Positions 19,086 to 28,017 are shown, numbered from the stretch's first letter. The stretch: DNA of 64,000 bases from Hyphomicrobiaceae bacterium (GCA_021730785.1 JAKFWF010000025.1:1-64000); one strand, 5' to 3'. Made by a program: numbers and translations. Notes: a model not told the origin generated them from the sequence alone.

Positions 19086-19670
19086 TCAATGCTTGTCGTG
19101 GGAGGCGACTTCAGGCCCCCCGGTCGACGGCTGCGATGCGGGGGCATTGCCGTTGCCGCCATGCCCGGCGATGCGGTCCGATAGCGCCAGTAGCACGCTC
19201 GAGCCGACGAACACCATGTGGATGACCACATACCAGAACAGCTCCCGGTCGGAGATCGACTTCAACGACATGAACTGCTTGAGCAAATGCACGCCCGAGA
19301 TCGCCACGATCGACGACAGCAGCTTGAGCTTGAGGCCGGTGAAATCGATGGTGCCCATCCACTCCGGCCAGTCGCGATGGCCGGAGTGGTCCATCTTGGA
19401 CACGAAATTCTCGTAGCCGGAGAAGATCACGATCACCAGCAGGGATCCGGTCAAGGTCAGATCGACGAGGGCGAGAACACCCAGGATCACCTGTGCTTCG
19501 GTGCCGCTCCAGGCGATGGCGACGATGTGGATGAATTCCTGTACGAACTTGACCAGGAGGACCACAAGTGAAAGCGCCAGTCCGGCATAGAACGGCGCCA
19601 GCAGCCATCGGCTTTGGAAAATGAAGGTTTCGGTGACACGTTCCAGCGTCTGCAAGAAGCGGTGATACAC
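19086..19670 (-). CDS. UPF0114 (YqhA-like) membrane protein
   Basis: About 194 aa from a GTG at 19670 with GGAGA 9 nt upstream. Matches the UPF0114/YqhA family throughout: ESRWLLAP-type FQSRWLLAPFYAGL, LVDLTLTGSLLVIVIFSGYENFVS, SSIVAISGVHLLK and WYVVIHMVFV. Four membrane helices are predicted. The function of the family is unknown. The C-terminus has an extra hydrophilic Gly/Asn/Pro tail. It lies between the transpeptidase genes and the hydrolase. Confidence 0.9.
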   Translation of the reverse strand: MYHRFLQTLERVTETFIFQSRWLLAPFYAGLALSLVVLLVKFVQEFIHIVAIAWSGTEAQVILGVLALVDLTLTGSLLVIVIFSGYENFVSKMDHSGHRDWPEWMGTIDFTGLKLKLLSSIVAISGVHLLKQFMSLKSISDRELFWYVVIHMVFVGSSVLLALSDRIAGHGGNGNAPASQPSTGGPEVASHDKH

Positions 19671-19744
19671 GCAGTACGGTCTCCATTTGAAACAAGCCAA
19701 CGGGCACCCAATCTCCCAGACCCGAAAATCGGCGGCAGGCAAGG

Positions 19745-21046
19745 TCACCTTATGCGGGCGGCCGTCCTGCGTCGGGCCGTAAGGGGCGGCTGGCCGTCGC
19801 GGAAGGCAAGCGCCTTAGCCGCCACCTTCCTTTGCAGAGCGAGCCACTTCCTGCAACTGGTCAAACTCAATTCGCACCGGGCTTGAAGCGCTTCGGGCGA
19901 CGCGGCTGCGAGACTGGTATGGACGGGCGTTCGACTGAGGGCGGACAGGCTCGCCACGCTCGCGAGACTGGACGACAGGCGCTCGTCTGACGGGTGATCC
20001 GCCGGCAGCGAGGGGAGCGGCGTCTGTCGAAGGTTCGGATGGGGCTGTGCTGCGGCCCGCCTCGACAAACGAGGCTGCGGGTACAGCCGGTTCGTCGCCT
20101 GGCGCGTCGCTGCGCTCGGGCCGGACGCTCGATGTGACAATGTGCTGAGATGACGCCGGGCAGACGGTGTCAGCCGATCCCACGTTGAGTTCGCGGCGAG
20201 CTGTTCGCCGCAAACGGCTAAAGGGCCGTGAGACGCCACCTCCTCTGGTCCGGTCGGCTCCACCCGATAGCGCCGCTCGCACACACCGATCTGCGGCGGC
20301 AGCTCAGTCTGCTCGAAGGCGTCGTAGCCCTGCTTGAGGTTCTGCCAGAACGGCATCCACTCGCTCTTTGCATGGAGCGCCATGTTGGCATCCGTCATGC
20401 GGAACGGGAAGACGTGCACGTTGATGCGCTCCTGGCCCGACTTCAGCGCCTTCTCGGACAGATCATAGATCTCGGCGACCACCGAGTTCGTCATCGCAAA
20501 ACAGCCGACCGAGGAACATCCGCCGTGCACCAGGATGTAGGAGCCGGTGCGCTGGTTGGACTTGTCGAACGCGTTGGGAAAGCCAAGGTTCAGCGAGCGC
20601 GGGTGGCGACCGATCAGGTGCAGCTGCTGGCGCGTGACCTGATAGAACCCCTCGGGCGTCTGCTTGTCGCCCTCGTGGATCTTCGGTCCGATGGTGCCGG
20701 ACCAATGGCACACCGGATAGGTGGCGAACAGCACGAAGCGGTTGCCCGACCGCATCCAAACTTCGAGTTCGGATTCGGCCTTGAAGATGCGGATGAAAAT
20801 CTGATCGCCAGCCTTCACATTCTTGGCCGCGAGGCGCTGCTCGAAGCTTGCGAGGTCGGGCGTGCCGGCCAAGGGGAGTGCACCGACGGCAAATGCGCGC
20901 TGCCGTTCGACGCGGTCGGATGCCACATCCTTGAGCTCGATCGTCACGGCACCGGCGGATAGGGCGCAGGCAACCGACGCGAGCCAGATCGCCCCGCCAC
21001 ACGCCACGCCACGCTCGAGCAAACTTGGTCTGAGCAAACTTCGCAT
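19745..21046 (-). CDS. YafK-type L,D-transpeptidase 1, probably frameshifted near its 3' end
   Basis: 433 aa as read straight through. Hydrophobic N-terminal segment (about residues 14-33), then a YkuD/YafK domain with IFIRIFKAESELEVWM, YPVCHWSGTIGPK and the catalytic motif HGGCSSVGCFAM (nucleophile Cys near 178). Such enzymes cross-link peptidoglycan or cleave or attach proteins to it. The last ~150 residues are Ser/Arg/Pro-rich with almost no Asp or Glu. The -1 frame over 19815-20190 instead gives a more natural sequence (frequent G-starting codons, acidic residues) ending in REGGG-like SAKEGGG at 19815. A one-base deletion near 20170-20200 is likely. First in position but third in transcription order of a triplet. 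Confidence 0.85.
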   Translation of the reverse strand: MRSLLRPSLLERGVACGGAIWLASVACALSAGAVTIELKDVASDRVERQRAFAVGALPLAGTPDLASFEQRLAAKNVKAGDQIFIRIFKAESELEVWMRSGNRFVLFATYPVCHWSGTIGPKIHEGDKQTPEGFYQVTRQQLHLIGRHPRSLNLGFPNAFDKSNQRTGSYILVHGGCSSVGCFAMTNSVVAEIYDLSEKALKSGQERINVHVFPFRMTDANMALHAKSEWMPFWQNLKQGYDAFEQTELPPQIGVCERRYRVEPTGPEEVASHGPLAVCGEQLAANSTWDRLTPSARRHLSTLSHRASGPSAATRQATNRLYPQPRLSRRAAAQPHPNLRQTPLPSLPADHPSDERLSSSLASVASLSALSRTPVHTSLAAASPEALQARCELSLTSCRKWLALQRKVAAKALAFRDGQPPLTARRRTAARIR

Positions 21047-21262
21047 TCCTGCAACGCCCCCCCGACTTGCAACGCCGCTGGTACGGTACTTGGGTCCAGC
21101 ACTCGTACGCGGCCGTGATCAGCCCCACTTCCCGACGTCTAGCAGGTCGCAGCACCTGCGTGCAGCGCAAAAATGTCACCCGCAGTCGCCGGAACAGGTT
21201 TTTGCGCACGTTCTTGGCGCGAGCAAGTCACGCTCGCAAGGCTCCTGGCCAACCCGACGCCA

Positions 21263-22108
21263 CTAGCTCGCGCAGGCGGCTGAAAGGGGAGCGTCCGACG
21301 CGACCTGGGGCTGCCGTCCGCCCGTGTTCACTTTATAGCGATTGTGGCAAACGACGATCTCGGGCGGCTGGCCACTGGCCTCGAACGCATCGAAGGCCGG
21401 TTGCAAGGTTCGCCAGAAAGCTACCTGTGGATGTTGTTCGGCCGCAGCCAGCGCAGATGGCGTCATGCGAAACGGGAATACGTGCACCTGGAATCGCTTC
21501 TGCCCGGCGCCAAGGGCCGCCGTAACGATCTGCCAGATCTCGTCGATCACAGGGTCGGTCATGGCGAAGCAGCCCACCGACGAGCAGCCGCCATGGACCA
21601 TAAGGAACGAGCCGGTGCGGCCGTGGGCGCGGTCATAGGCATTGGGAAAGCCGAGGTTGAACGAGCGGTGCCAGCGGCTGTTCGGGTTGAGCGACTTCGA
21701 ATCGACGGTATAGAAGCCTTCGGGCGCCTGCCGGTCGCCCTCGCGCACCTTCGGGCCAAGCCGCCCCGACCAGTTGCAGACGGGGTAGACCGCGAAGCGC
21801 TCGAAACGGCCATCGCGCTTCAGCCAGACCTCCAGCTCGAATTCCTGCTTGAAGATGCGGACGAACACCGGAGCGCCAAGCGCAACACCGGCCGCTGTCA
21901 GACGTTGAGAAAGCTGCTGCAGGTCGGGCGTACCGGGCAGCGCCTGCGCCGAGGCCTGCAGCGCCAGATTCAGGGCGCGCTTACGGGTGCTGGCGCTGTC
22001 CAAATCGGCTGTCGTGAAAGGCTTGGTCACAACGTAGGCGATAGCCACTGCAAGGGCCGCCACGCCAACCCCAAGCGCCACACGGAGTGCCGGCGTGCGC
22101 TGCGCCAT
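21263..22108 (-). CDS. YafK-type L,D-transpeptidase 2
   Basis: About 281 aa from the ATG at 22108; the frame runs open upstream to 22441 into the neighbouring gene, which I treat as noncoding in this frame. Membrane anchor at residues 9-27, then the same domain as its neighbours: VFVRIFKQEFELEVWLK, YPVCNWSGRLGPK, and catalytic motif HGGCSSVGCFAMTD. It ends in a short Ala-rich tail. It is 31 nt downstream of transpeptidase 3 and 216 nt upstream of transpeptidase 1, in one leftward cluster that probably arose by tandem duplication. Confidence 0.9.
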   Translation of the reverse strand: MAQRTPALRVALGVGVAALAVAIAYVVTKPFTTADLDSASTRKRALNLALQASAQALPGTPDLQQLSQRLTAAGVALGAPVFVRIFKQEFELEVWLKRDGRFERFAVYPVCNWSGRLGPKVREGDRQAPEGFYTVDSKSLNPNSRWHRSFNLGFPNAYDRAHGRTGSFLMVHGGCSSVGCFAMTDPVIDEIWQIVTAALGAGQKRFQVHVFPFRMTPSALAAAEQHPQVAFWRTLQPAFDAFEASGQPPEIVVCHNRYKVNTGGRQPQVASDAPLSAACAS

Positions 22109-22139
22109 CGCGTTTGACCTGGTCCCTCGGGCGCTCGCT

Positions 22140-23105
22140 TTACTGGGCCGCAAACCCGATCGAGCGTTGCGACGTCGGGCCAGTGCTGAACGAGAACAGC
22201 GACGATGTGCCAGCTGCGCCGGTAGCCGGTTGTGCAGCAATGCCGCTACTGGCGAACGACCGCATCTTGGTTCCTGGAACCACCACAATTTCCGAAGCAG
22301 CCACTTGCCCGTTCGCCGGCTTGAACGGTTCCGGCGTCCCGCGCTCGTGGGCGGGGCAGGAGGATTCCGCATCAAGCTTGGCTGGAACGATGCCGCTTTT
22401 CCAATTGGGGTTGACGACATAGCGCCGCTCGCAGACGGCAACGGTCGGCACCTGCCGGGTCAGCTCGAAATAGTCGTAGCCTTCCTTGAGCGTCGCCCAG
22501 AACTTGGCGGCGGAGTGGCTCTGATAGCGTGCGAGGTTCGCCTCCGTCATGCGGAATGGGAAAGCATGCACGTGGAACCCGTCCTGACCGCCGATGAAGG
22601 CTTCGCGGGCGAGTGCGTAGATCTCTTCGACGAGCGCGTCCGTCATGGCGTAGCAGCCGGCCGATTTGCACTTGCCGTGCACCATCAGCGCATCGCCCGT
22701 GCGCTTGTGCGCCCGATCAAAGGCATTGGGATAGCCAATGTTGAACGCCAGATGGAACTGCGAATTCGGGTTCATCTGCTGGCGGGCGACCGTGTAGAAA
22801 CCCTCCGGCGCCTGCTTGTCACCCTGGACGATCTTCGGGCCCACTTCACCCGACCAGTTGCAGATCGGATAGGTCTTGAAGTGGTAGAAGCGGCCATCGT
22901 CGCGCTGCTTCCACAGCTCCAACTCGGACTCTTCCTTGAAGATGCGCACGAAAATCGGCGCATTGGTCTTCATCTGCTTTTTGCCCAGCAGCATCAGCGA
23001 TTCTTTGGGCAGCGGCCGTAGATGGGGCGCAAGATCGACCTGCGCGCAGGCGGCCAGCAGCCCCCCGGCAGCAAGCAGAAGTCCCCATGTCACACGTGGC
23101 TTCAT
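22140..23105 (-). CDS. YafK-type L,D-transpeptidase 3 (lipoprotein)
   Basis: 321 aa from the ATG at 23105. The N-terminus is a lipoprotein signal with lipobox LAAC (Cys20), so it should be lipid-anchored. The domain matches its two neighbours (IFVRIFKEESELELWK, YPICNWSGEVGPK), but the active-site motif differs: HGKCKSAGCYAMTD instead of HGGCSSVGCFAM. That variant is closer to the E. coli YafK/DpaA type, which detaches Braun's lipoprotein from peptidoglycan. The C-terminal ~70 residues are Pro/Ala/Ser-rich. It is transcribed first of the three, 200 nt after accA. Confidence 0.9.
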   Translation of the reverse strand: MKPRVTWGLLLAAGGLLAACAQVDLAPHLRPLPKESLMLLGKKQMKTNAPIFVRIFKEESELELWKQRDDGRFYHFKTYPICNWSGEVGPKIVQGDKQAPEGFYTVARQQMNPNSQFHLAFNIGYPNAFDRAHKRTGDALMVHGKCKSAGCYAMTDALVEEIYALAREAFIGGQDGFHVHAFPFRMTEANLARYQSHSAAKFWATLKEGYDYFELTRQVPTVAVCERRYVVNPNWKSGIVPAKLDAESSCPAHERGTPEPFKPANGQVAASEIVVVPGTKMRSFASSGIAAQPATGAAGTSSLFSFSTGPTSQRSIGFAAQ

Positions 23106-23308
23106 TCGACCTTCCAGACTGATCCCACCGTCACGCTGTGCCCTGGCCAGCACACCCGTCATATGATGTCGTAGGCGTTAACGTCTGCTTAATCCTACCG
23201 AGTCGTTAGCACCGTTTGGCTGAGACGCCAACCAGCGGTCCAAGCCTTGAAGTCCTGTCGCCTTCGATTCGGGCAATTTCGGGTCGCAGTCTTTTTGCCG
23301 CCGCAACT

Positions 23309-24301
23309 TCAGATCGTCTGGCCGATCGCCATGAACCGATCCTGCCGCTGGCGGCGGGCCTGGGCCGGGGTCGCGCCATTGAACTCGGCCAGCGTCTTGG
23401 CGATGGCCGCGCCAGTCGCCTTGAAGGTGGCAGCCCGGTCGCGATGGGCGCCGCCGACCGGCTCCGGGATGATGCCGTCGATGACCTTCAGTTGCAGCAG
23501 ATCCTGGGCCGTGATCTTCATGCTGGTGGCCGCATCGATCGCGCGCGCCGAATCTTTCCATAGAATCGAGGCGGCAGCTTCCGGCGAGGCAACCGTGTAG
23601 ATCGCATGCTCCAGCATCAGGATGCGGTTCGCGGTGGCAATGGCGACTGCGCCGCCCGAACCGCCCTCGCCGATGACGACCGAGATGATCGGCACGCCAA
23701 GGCCGAGGCACACGTCGGTCGAACGTGCTATGGCCTCGGCCTGGCCCCGCTCCTCGGCGCCGATGCCGGGATAGGCGCCGGGCGTGTCGATGAGCGTGAT
23801 CACCGGCATGTCGAAGCGCTCGGCCAATTCCATCAGCCGGATCGCCTTGCGGTAGCCCTCGGGCTTGGCCATGCCGAAGTTGTGGCGGATGCGTGCTTCG
23901 GTATCCGCCCCCTTCTCGTGCCCCATGATCACGACCGAACGGCCGCGGAAACTGCCCATGCCGCCCATGATCGCGGCATCCTCGGCGAAATAGCGGTCAC
24001 CGGCCAATGGTGTGAAATCGTCGATTAGCGCCGTCACGAAGTCGAGTGTGTGCGGGCGCTCGGGATGGCGGGCAACCTCGGTTTTCTGCCAGGGAGTCAG
24101 CTTGGAGTAGAGGTCGACGAGGGCCTGCTTTGCTTCTTGCTGCAGCTTGTTGATCTCGCCGGTGATCGCGGGCGAGGTGTCGCCGCCATTGAGCGCCTTG
24201 AGGTCGGCAGCCTTGCGCTCCTTGTCCAGGATCGGCGCCTCCCACTTGAGGTAGGTGCGGATCGGCTCCTGGCCCTCGGCCGGCTTTGCTTGTTCGTTCA
24301 C
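23309..24301 (-). CDS. accA: Acetyl-CoA carboxylase carboxyltransferase subunit alpha
   Basis: 330 aa from a GTG with AGGTGA just upstream. Matches AccA over its length: YLKWEAPILDKE-type N-terminus, the DFTPLAGDRYFAEDAAIMGGMGSF region, GMAKPEGYRKAIRLMELAERF, LIDTPGAYPGIGAEERGQAEAIARS and the oxyanion-forming IGEGGSGGAVA. With AccD it transfers the carboxyl group from biotin to acetyl-CoA, the first committed step of fatty acid synthesis. It heads the leftward block. accD is not in the window. Confidence 0.96.
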   Translation of the reverse strand: MNEQAKPAEGQEPIRTYLKWEAPILDKERKAADLKALNGGDTSPAITGEINKLQQEAKQALVDLYSKLTPWQKTEVARHPERPHTLDFVTALIDDFTPLAGDRYFAEDAAIMGGMGSFRGRSVVIMGHEKGADTEARIRHNFGMAKPEGYRKAIRLMELAERFDMPVITLIDTPGAYPGIGAEERGQAEAIARSTDVCLGLGVPIISVVIGEGGSGGAVAIATANRILMLEHAIYTVASPEAAASILWKDSARAIDAATSMKITAQDLLQLKVIDGIIPEPVGGAHRDRAATFKATGAAIAKTLAEFNGATPAQARRQRQDRFMAIGQTI

Positions 24302-24475
24302 GGGTCACCTATGGTGGTTGGCGCAGGCTGGCCCGGGCTACGGCCGGCCGCGCGTTTGCCCGCATTCGCCATCGCCGCGCCACCCAAGTCAAGGCTCGGC
24401 GGCCGTGCATTGTAAATCGGAGGCCTCACGCTAGACTGCAAGCCGTCGCCGCCCCGTTGCCGTACGAGGACACCC

Positions 24476-24931
24476 ATGAGCCAGCCGACGCCGGGAGCAG
24501 CCCCCCTCGCCCGCTATGCCGCCTGGAAGCGCCGGGGTGATTTCATCTTCCTGTCCGGCGTGATCGCAGTCGATCCCGTTGCCGGCAAGATCGTCCGCGG
24601 GTTCGCCGACATCCCGCACGAAGCCAGGCAAGTCCTTGGCTATACGGGAGAATTCTCGGTCGACTGCAAGCAGGGGCCGATTCTGGCGCAGTCCTGGGTG
24701 GTGTTCGAACAGATCCGCACCACGCTTGCCGAGGCCGGCGGCTCGATGGCCGACGTATTCAAACTCGTGCAGTATTTCAAGGACCTGGCCGACTATCCGC
24801 TCTACAATCGCGTGCGCCGGCACTACTTCCCCGACGATCCCCCCGTGTCGACCGTAGTCCAGGTCAGCGCCATGCTGCCCAGCCCCGATATTCTCGTCGA
24901 AGTCGAGGCAACGGCGTGGGTGCCGGTGTGA
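24476..24931 (+). CDS. Rid-family protein (YjgF/RidA-like enamine deaminase)
   Basis: 151 aa. Rid/YjgF fold: LARYAAWKRRGDFIFLSGVIAVDP at the start, a VFEQIRTTLAEAGGSMADVFKLVQYFKDL helix-strand unit, and the C-terminal PPVSTVVQVSAMLPSPDILVEVEATAWV strand. The usual conserved Arg of RidA that binds the imine carboxylate is not clearly present in PPVSTVV (RidA has RxxV there), so it may belong to another Rid subgroup. It is divergent from accA, with GAGGA upstream of the ATG. Confidence 0.85.
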   Translation: MSQPTPGAAPLARYAAWKRRGDFIFLSGVIAVDPVAGKIVRGFADIPHEARQVLGYTGEFSVDCKQGPILAQSWVVFEQIRTTLAEAGGSMADVFKLVQYFKDLADYPLYNRVRRHYFPDDPPVSTVVQVSAMLPSPDILVEVEATAWVPV

Positions 24932-25297
24932 GCGGGCGCGCGATGGCGGATGTCGAAACGCTCTGCAATAGTAATGCGGTGGTCGAAACCTGAAACTGCG
25001 CTCACCGAGTCCGTTGGATGGACCAACGGTTTTGCCACACCCCAAACTGTCATCCTCGGGCTCGTCCCGAGACTGCAAGGTTCAGCGGGGCATGCAGTCG
25101 ATGTTCTACCTGGGTTGTACCCCAGGGCGATCGCAGTTGGGCAGTCTGGTATCCCCTCTCCCCCTGCGCTGCCCTTGCAGGGAGAGTTGGCAGCAGCAGA
25201 AAAGGCTCAAGCGTTATCAAGTTGGTTCGCCTATGGGTCTGAGACCTTGGACCTGTCCTGGTGCGGGGTCCAGGGGCGGCGCTCGTGGTCTTGGCGC
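24932..25297. other. Intergenic region with palindromic repeat remnants
   Basis: 366 nt between two convergent genes, with no coding character. It holds at least two short palindromes of the kind that occur as dispersed intergenic repeats: CTCGGG-N5-CCCGAG at 25055-25071 and CTCTCCC-N17-GGGAGAG at 25156-25186. The second could also work as a weak terminator stem, but no T-run follows. Confidence 0.5.
25055..25186. repeat. REP-like palindromes (two)
   Basis: Two inverted repeats in a noncoding stretch. The first (25055-25071) has 6-bp arms around CTCGT. The second (25156-25186) has 7-bp arms. Their form resembles dispersed repetitive palindromes common between proteobacterial genes; copy number in this genome cannot be judged here. 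Confidence 0.4.
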
Positions 25298-25978
25298 TCA
25301 GCGCGAGGCGCGGCGGACGTAGAGGCGTACGGCCAGCAGCAGCGCGGCGCAGGCGAACGGTAGCGCCAATGGCAGCGCCGTTTGCAACGACGGCGCGGCG
25401 ACGCTGCCGTCGATGCGCGCGAGCGAACCGGCCGCAGCACCCAGGCTCGCGAAATAGAGCGGGCGTAGCCACCCGACCAGCACCGTGCCGAGCAGGAACG
25501 AGCGCCGGTCGACGCCGGCCCAGGCGGCAATGAGCGCGGTCGGCGCACTGGGCAGAACCGGCGTCAGCCGCAGCAAAATCGTGGTCCACACCCCCTCGCG
25601 CGTCGCATCCGCCAGTAGCGCCGAGGCTCTTGCGCCCAGATAGCGCCGCACCATGCGATCGATTTCAGCCCGATTGCCGAACCCGGCGCGGTGGAGAAAC
25701 GGCGTCGTCAGCAGCTGCGCGGTGAACCACACCAGCGCTGGCACAACCGTGCCGAACAGCGCGCCGGCTGCCATCACCGACAGCGACCCGGCCGGCAGGA
25801 TCAGGCAATTGGCGAGCAGCGCCCAGACCGCGAAGATCGTCAGCGCCAGCGTGCGGTTTGCCTCGACCGCCGCCAGGATCGCGATCACCGTGGCGCCGCC
25901 CCCGGCCAGCCCGAGGATCAAGGCGCCGAGCGCCGACGCGACCGCGAGGCCGGCGAGCAGAACGTGCGATCGCCTCAT
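25298..25978 (-). CDS. TVP38/TMEM64 (DedA-like) membrane protein
   Basis: About 226 aa from the ATG at 25978, which overlaps the stop of the histidine kinase gene (ATGA). Five or more hydrophobic segments. The central VWALLANCLILPAGSLSVMAAGALFG and the later LRLTPVLPSAPTALIAAWAGV...FLLGTVLVGWLRPLYFASLGAA blocks match the SNARE-associated/VTT domain. These proteins are linked to lipid scrambling or undecaprenyl-phosphate and membrane homeostasis. Coupling to a sensor kinase suggests joint expression. A larger frame reaching 26428 on this strand is an artefact overlapping the kinase. Confidence 0.82.
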   Translation of the reverse strand: MRRSHVLLAGLAVASALGALILGLAGGGATVIAILAAVEANRTLALTIFAVWALLANCLILPAGSLSVMAAGALFGTVVPALVWFTAQLLTTPFLHRAGFGNRAEIDRMVRRYLGARASALLADATREGVWTTILLRLTPVLPSAPTALIAAWAGVDRRSFLLGTVLVGWLRPLYFASLGAAAGSLARIDGSVAAPSLQTALPLALPFACAALLLAVRLYVRRASR

Positions 25979-27396
25979 GGGCGCACCACCCGGTCCGACG
26001 GGAATAGAAGCGACACGCGCGTGCCCCGGCCGGCGACACTGTCGATCGAGAGTGCGCCGCCGTGCGCTTCGATCAGCTGGCGTACGAGCGGCAGGCCGAT
26101 CCCGGCGCCCGGGTGGCCGCCGGCAATGCGGATTGGCGCTGGACCGGCCGCGCCCGGCGTCGTGGCCAGAATGCGCGCGATGTCGACCGGGCGCATTCCG
26201 GCGCCTGTGTCTGTGACAGCGATCTCGATCCCGCCGCCGACGCGGTGTCCGACCGAAAGCGTGATCGTGCCGCCAGCCGGCGTAAACCGCAGCGCGTTCG
26301 ACAGCACATTGAACATCATCTGGCGCACCGCCCGGCGATCGGCGAGCACGATCATCGGCTCGGTGACCGCCTCCGCCACCATCGAGACGTCGCCGCGCCC
26401 GCCGATCGGCTGCATGGCCGAGACGCATCCGCGCCCGATGGCACCAAGATCGACCCTGTCGAAGGTCATGGCCAGGCTGCTGGGCGGCGCAGCATCGTTC
26501 GCCTCGTACGATCCGAACTGCGACTCTGCCCTGGCCTGGAGCATGGCTGAAACGAGATCCAGCGTGTGCTGCGCACTGTCATAGATGTCGCCAGCATAGG
26601 CCTTGTAGCGCTCGCTGCCGAGCTGGCCCAGCCGCTCGTCACGCATGATCTCGGCCAGCGACACGATGGCGCTGAGCGGCGTGCGCAATTCGTGTGCGAA
26701 CTTGGCGAGTTCATCGGGTGCCAGGGCCAGGCCGCCCTGCTGAGCCGCAGCGGAGCTGTCCTGCAGGTCCGGGCCAGCAGTCGGCAGTTGACGAAAATCG
26801 AGGGGCGGCGGGCGCGGCACTGCGACCCGCAGTGGCTGGCCCGGCAGCGCGGCCGGCAGGGCAAGCTTGGGGGCAACCGCTGGCGCCATTACCTCAGCCG
26901 CCATTCCCTCTTTGATCCGGCGGGCGATTTCGCGCAACGTCGCCAGATCCTTGTCGCGCGCATCTGCGCTTGGCATCGCGGCCCGGTGAGCTCGTGGCGC
27001 TGCCCCCGGCATCACGATCCGCACCAATTGCCGCCCGCCGCTGGTGATCAGCTCAAGTTCGGTCAGGCAGGCCTGCGGCCCTTTCGGTGTCCAAAACAGC
27101 AGATGTTCGCGACGGGCGGCGGTACTGGGTCCGCCCGCTGCGAAGGCGCGGATCGCAGCCCATGCCGGCATCGAAGCCGCGATGTCGGCGAGCCGCGCCG
27201 GGTCGATCCCGAGGAACGCCGCAGCCGCCGGATTGACGGCCAGCGGCACGCAGGTCGTTGCGTCGAGCAACGCCGCCGGCAAGTCGATCGCCACCAGGCC
27301 TACGTCCTGGTCGAGCGCTGCGGCACGCCTGATCTCGCTATCGAAGGGCGTCGTGATGTTCACGCGCGGTTGTCGTCCCGAGCCGTTAAGTTGCAA
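25975..27396 (-). CDS. Sensor histidine kinase (PAS-like + HisKA/HATPase)
   Basis: 473 aa from a TTG at 27396; a GTG at 27366 is the alternative start. No membrane helix is evident, so it is probably cytoplasmic. An N-terminal PAS-like domain (about residues 25-130) and a Pro/Ala linker come first. The H-box KFAHELRTPLSAIVSLAEIM follows (phospho-His near 234), then N-box MFNVLSNALRFTP, G1 DTGAGM and G2 PGAGIGLPLV. The FAHELRTPL-type box resembles PleC/DivJ-like kinases of alphaproteobacteria. No response regulator is adjacent; the nearest is the CpdR-like one at 2415. Confidence 0.9.
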   Translation of the reverse strand: MQLNGSGRQPRVNITTPFDSEIRRAAALDQDVGLVAIDLPAALLDATTCVPLAVNPAAAAFLGIDPARLADIAASMPAWAAIRAFAAGGPSTAARREHLLFWTPKGPQACLTELELITSGGRQLVRIVMPGAAPRAHRAAMPSADARDKDLATLREIARRIKEGMAAEVMAPAVAPKLALPAALPGQPLRVAVPRPPPLDFRQLPTAGPDLQDSSAAAQQGGLALAPDELAKFAHELRTPLSAIVSLAEIMRDERLGQLGSERYKAYAGDIYDSAQHTLDLVSAMLQARAESQFGSYEANDAAPPSSLAMTFDRVDLGAIGRGCVSAMQPIGGRGDVSMVAEAVTEPMIVLADRRAVRQMMFNVLSNALRFTPAGGTITLSVGHRVGGGIEIAVTDTGAGMRPVDIARILATTPGAAGPAPIRIAGGHPGAGIGLPLVRQLIEAHGGALSIDSVAGRGTRVSLLFPSDRVVRP

Positions 27397-27612
27397 GAAA
27401 CTCTTACTATTTCCGTACCATCGTTGGCGAGGGGCAGCGTGCCGGCAGGCTTACCGGGAGTGCCCAGCCGTGAACCATCCATCACAAGTGCACAATTTTC
27501 CTGGACCTAGTGGCCGAGCCTGCATGATGTGCTACGTTCGATTTACTGGTAGCACCGTCCGGGCCACACTGCGCCGCGGGCGGTCATAGCGCTGAACTAG
27601 GAGTGTGGGTCG

Positions 27613-28008
27613 ATGGAATTCAAACCGCAAATGCCGCAGATGCCCTCGATGGAAATCCCGGAGCCCGTTCGCCAGATGGCCGAGCGCAACGTCGAGCAGA
27701 GCCGCAACGCCTACAGCCAGTTCGCCGAAATGGCCAAGCGTGCGCAGGACATGGTGGCAAAGTCGTCCGGCACGATGACGCAAACCGCCCTTGACATCCA
27801 GATGAAGGCCTTGCGCTTCGCCGAGCAGAACGTCGATGCCGGGTTTTCGCTCGCATCCGAGCTGGCGCGCGCCCGCGACATGAAGGAATACATGGAAATC
27901 CAGACGCGGCACGCCCAGCGCCAGATGCAGGCCTATGCCACGCAGGCGCAGGAAATCGGCCGCCTGATGACGGAAGCGGCGCAGAAGGTGCAGCCGCCGA
28001 AGCCGTGA
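27613..28008 (+). CDS. Phasin-family protein
   Basis: 131 aa, Met/Gln/Ala-rich and almost entirely helical. The core FAEMAKRAQDMVAKSSGTM...ARARDMKEYMEIQTRHAQRQM (about residues 37-108) matches the phasin family, proteins that coat polyhydroxyalkanoate granules. An AGGAG lies upstream of the ATG. No PHA synthase gene is nearby. Some alphaproteobacterial phasin-like proteins have other roles, so granule association is likely but not shown. Confidence 0.9.
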   Translation: MEFKPQMPQMPSMEIPEPVRQMAERNVEQSRNAYSQFAEMAKRAQDMVAKSSGTMTQTALDIQMKALRFAEQNVDAGFSLASELARARDMKEYMEIQTRHAQRQMQAYATQAQEIGRLMTEAAQKVQPPKP

Positions 28009-28017
28009 GCATTTTTC

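Noticed and set aside
25979-26428. Upstream extension of the TVP38-like frame
   Set aside because: It overlaps the HATPase domain of the histidine kinase; the ATG at 25978 coupled to the kinase stop is the convincing start.
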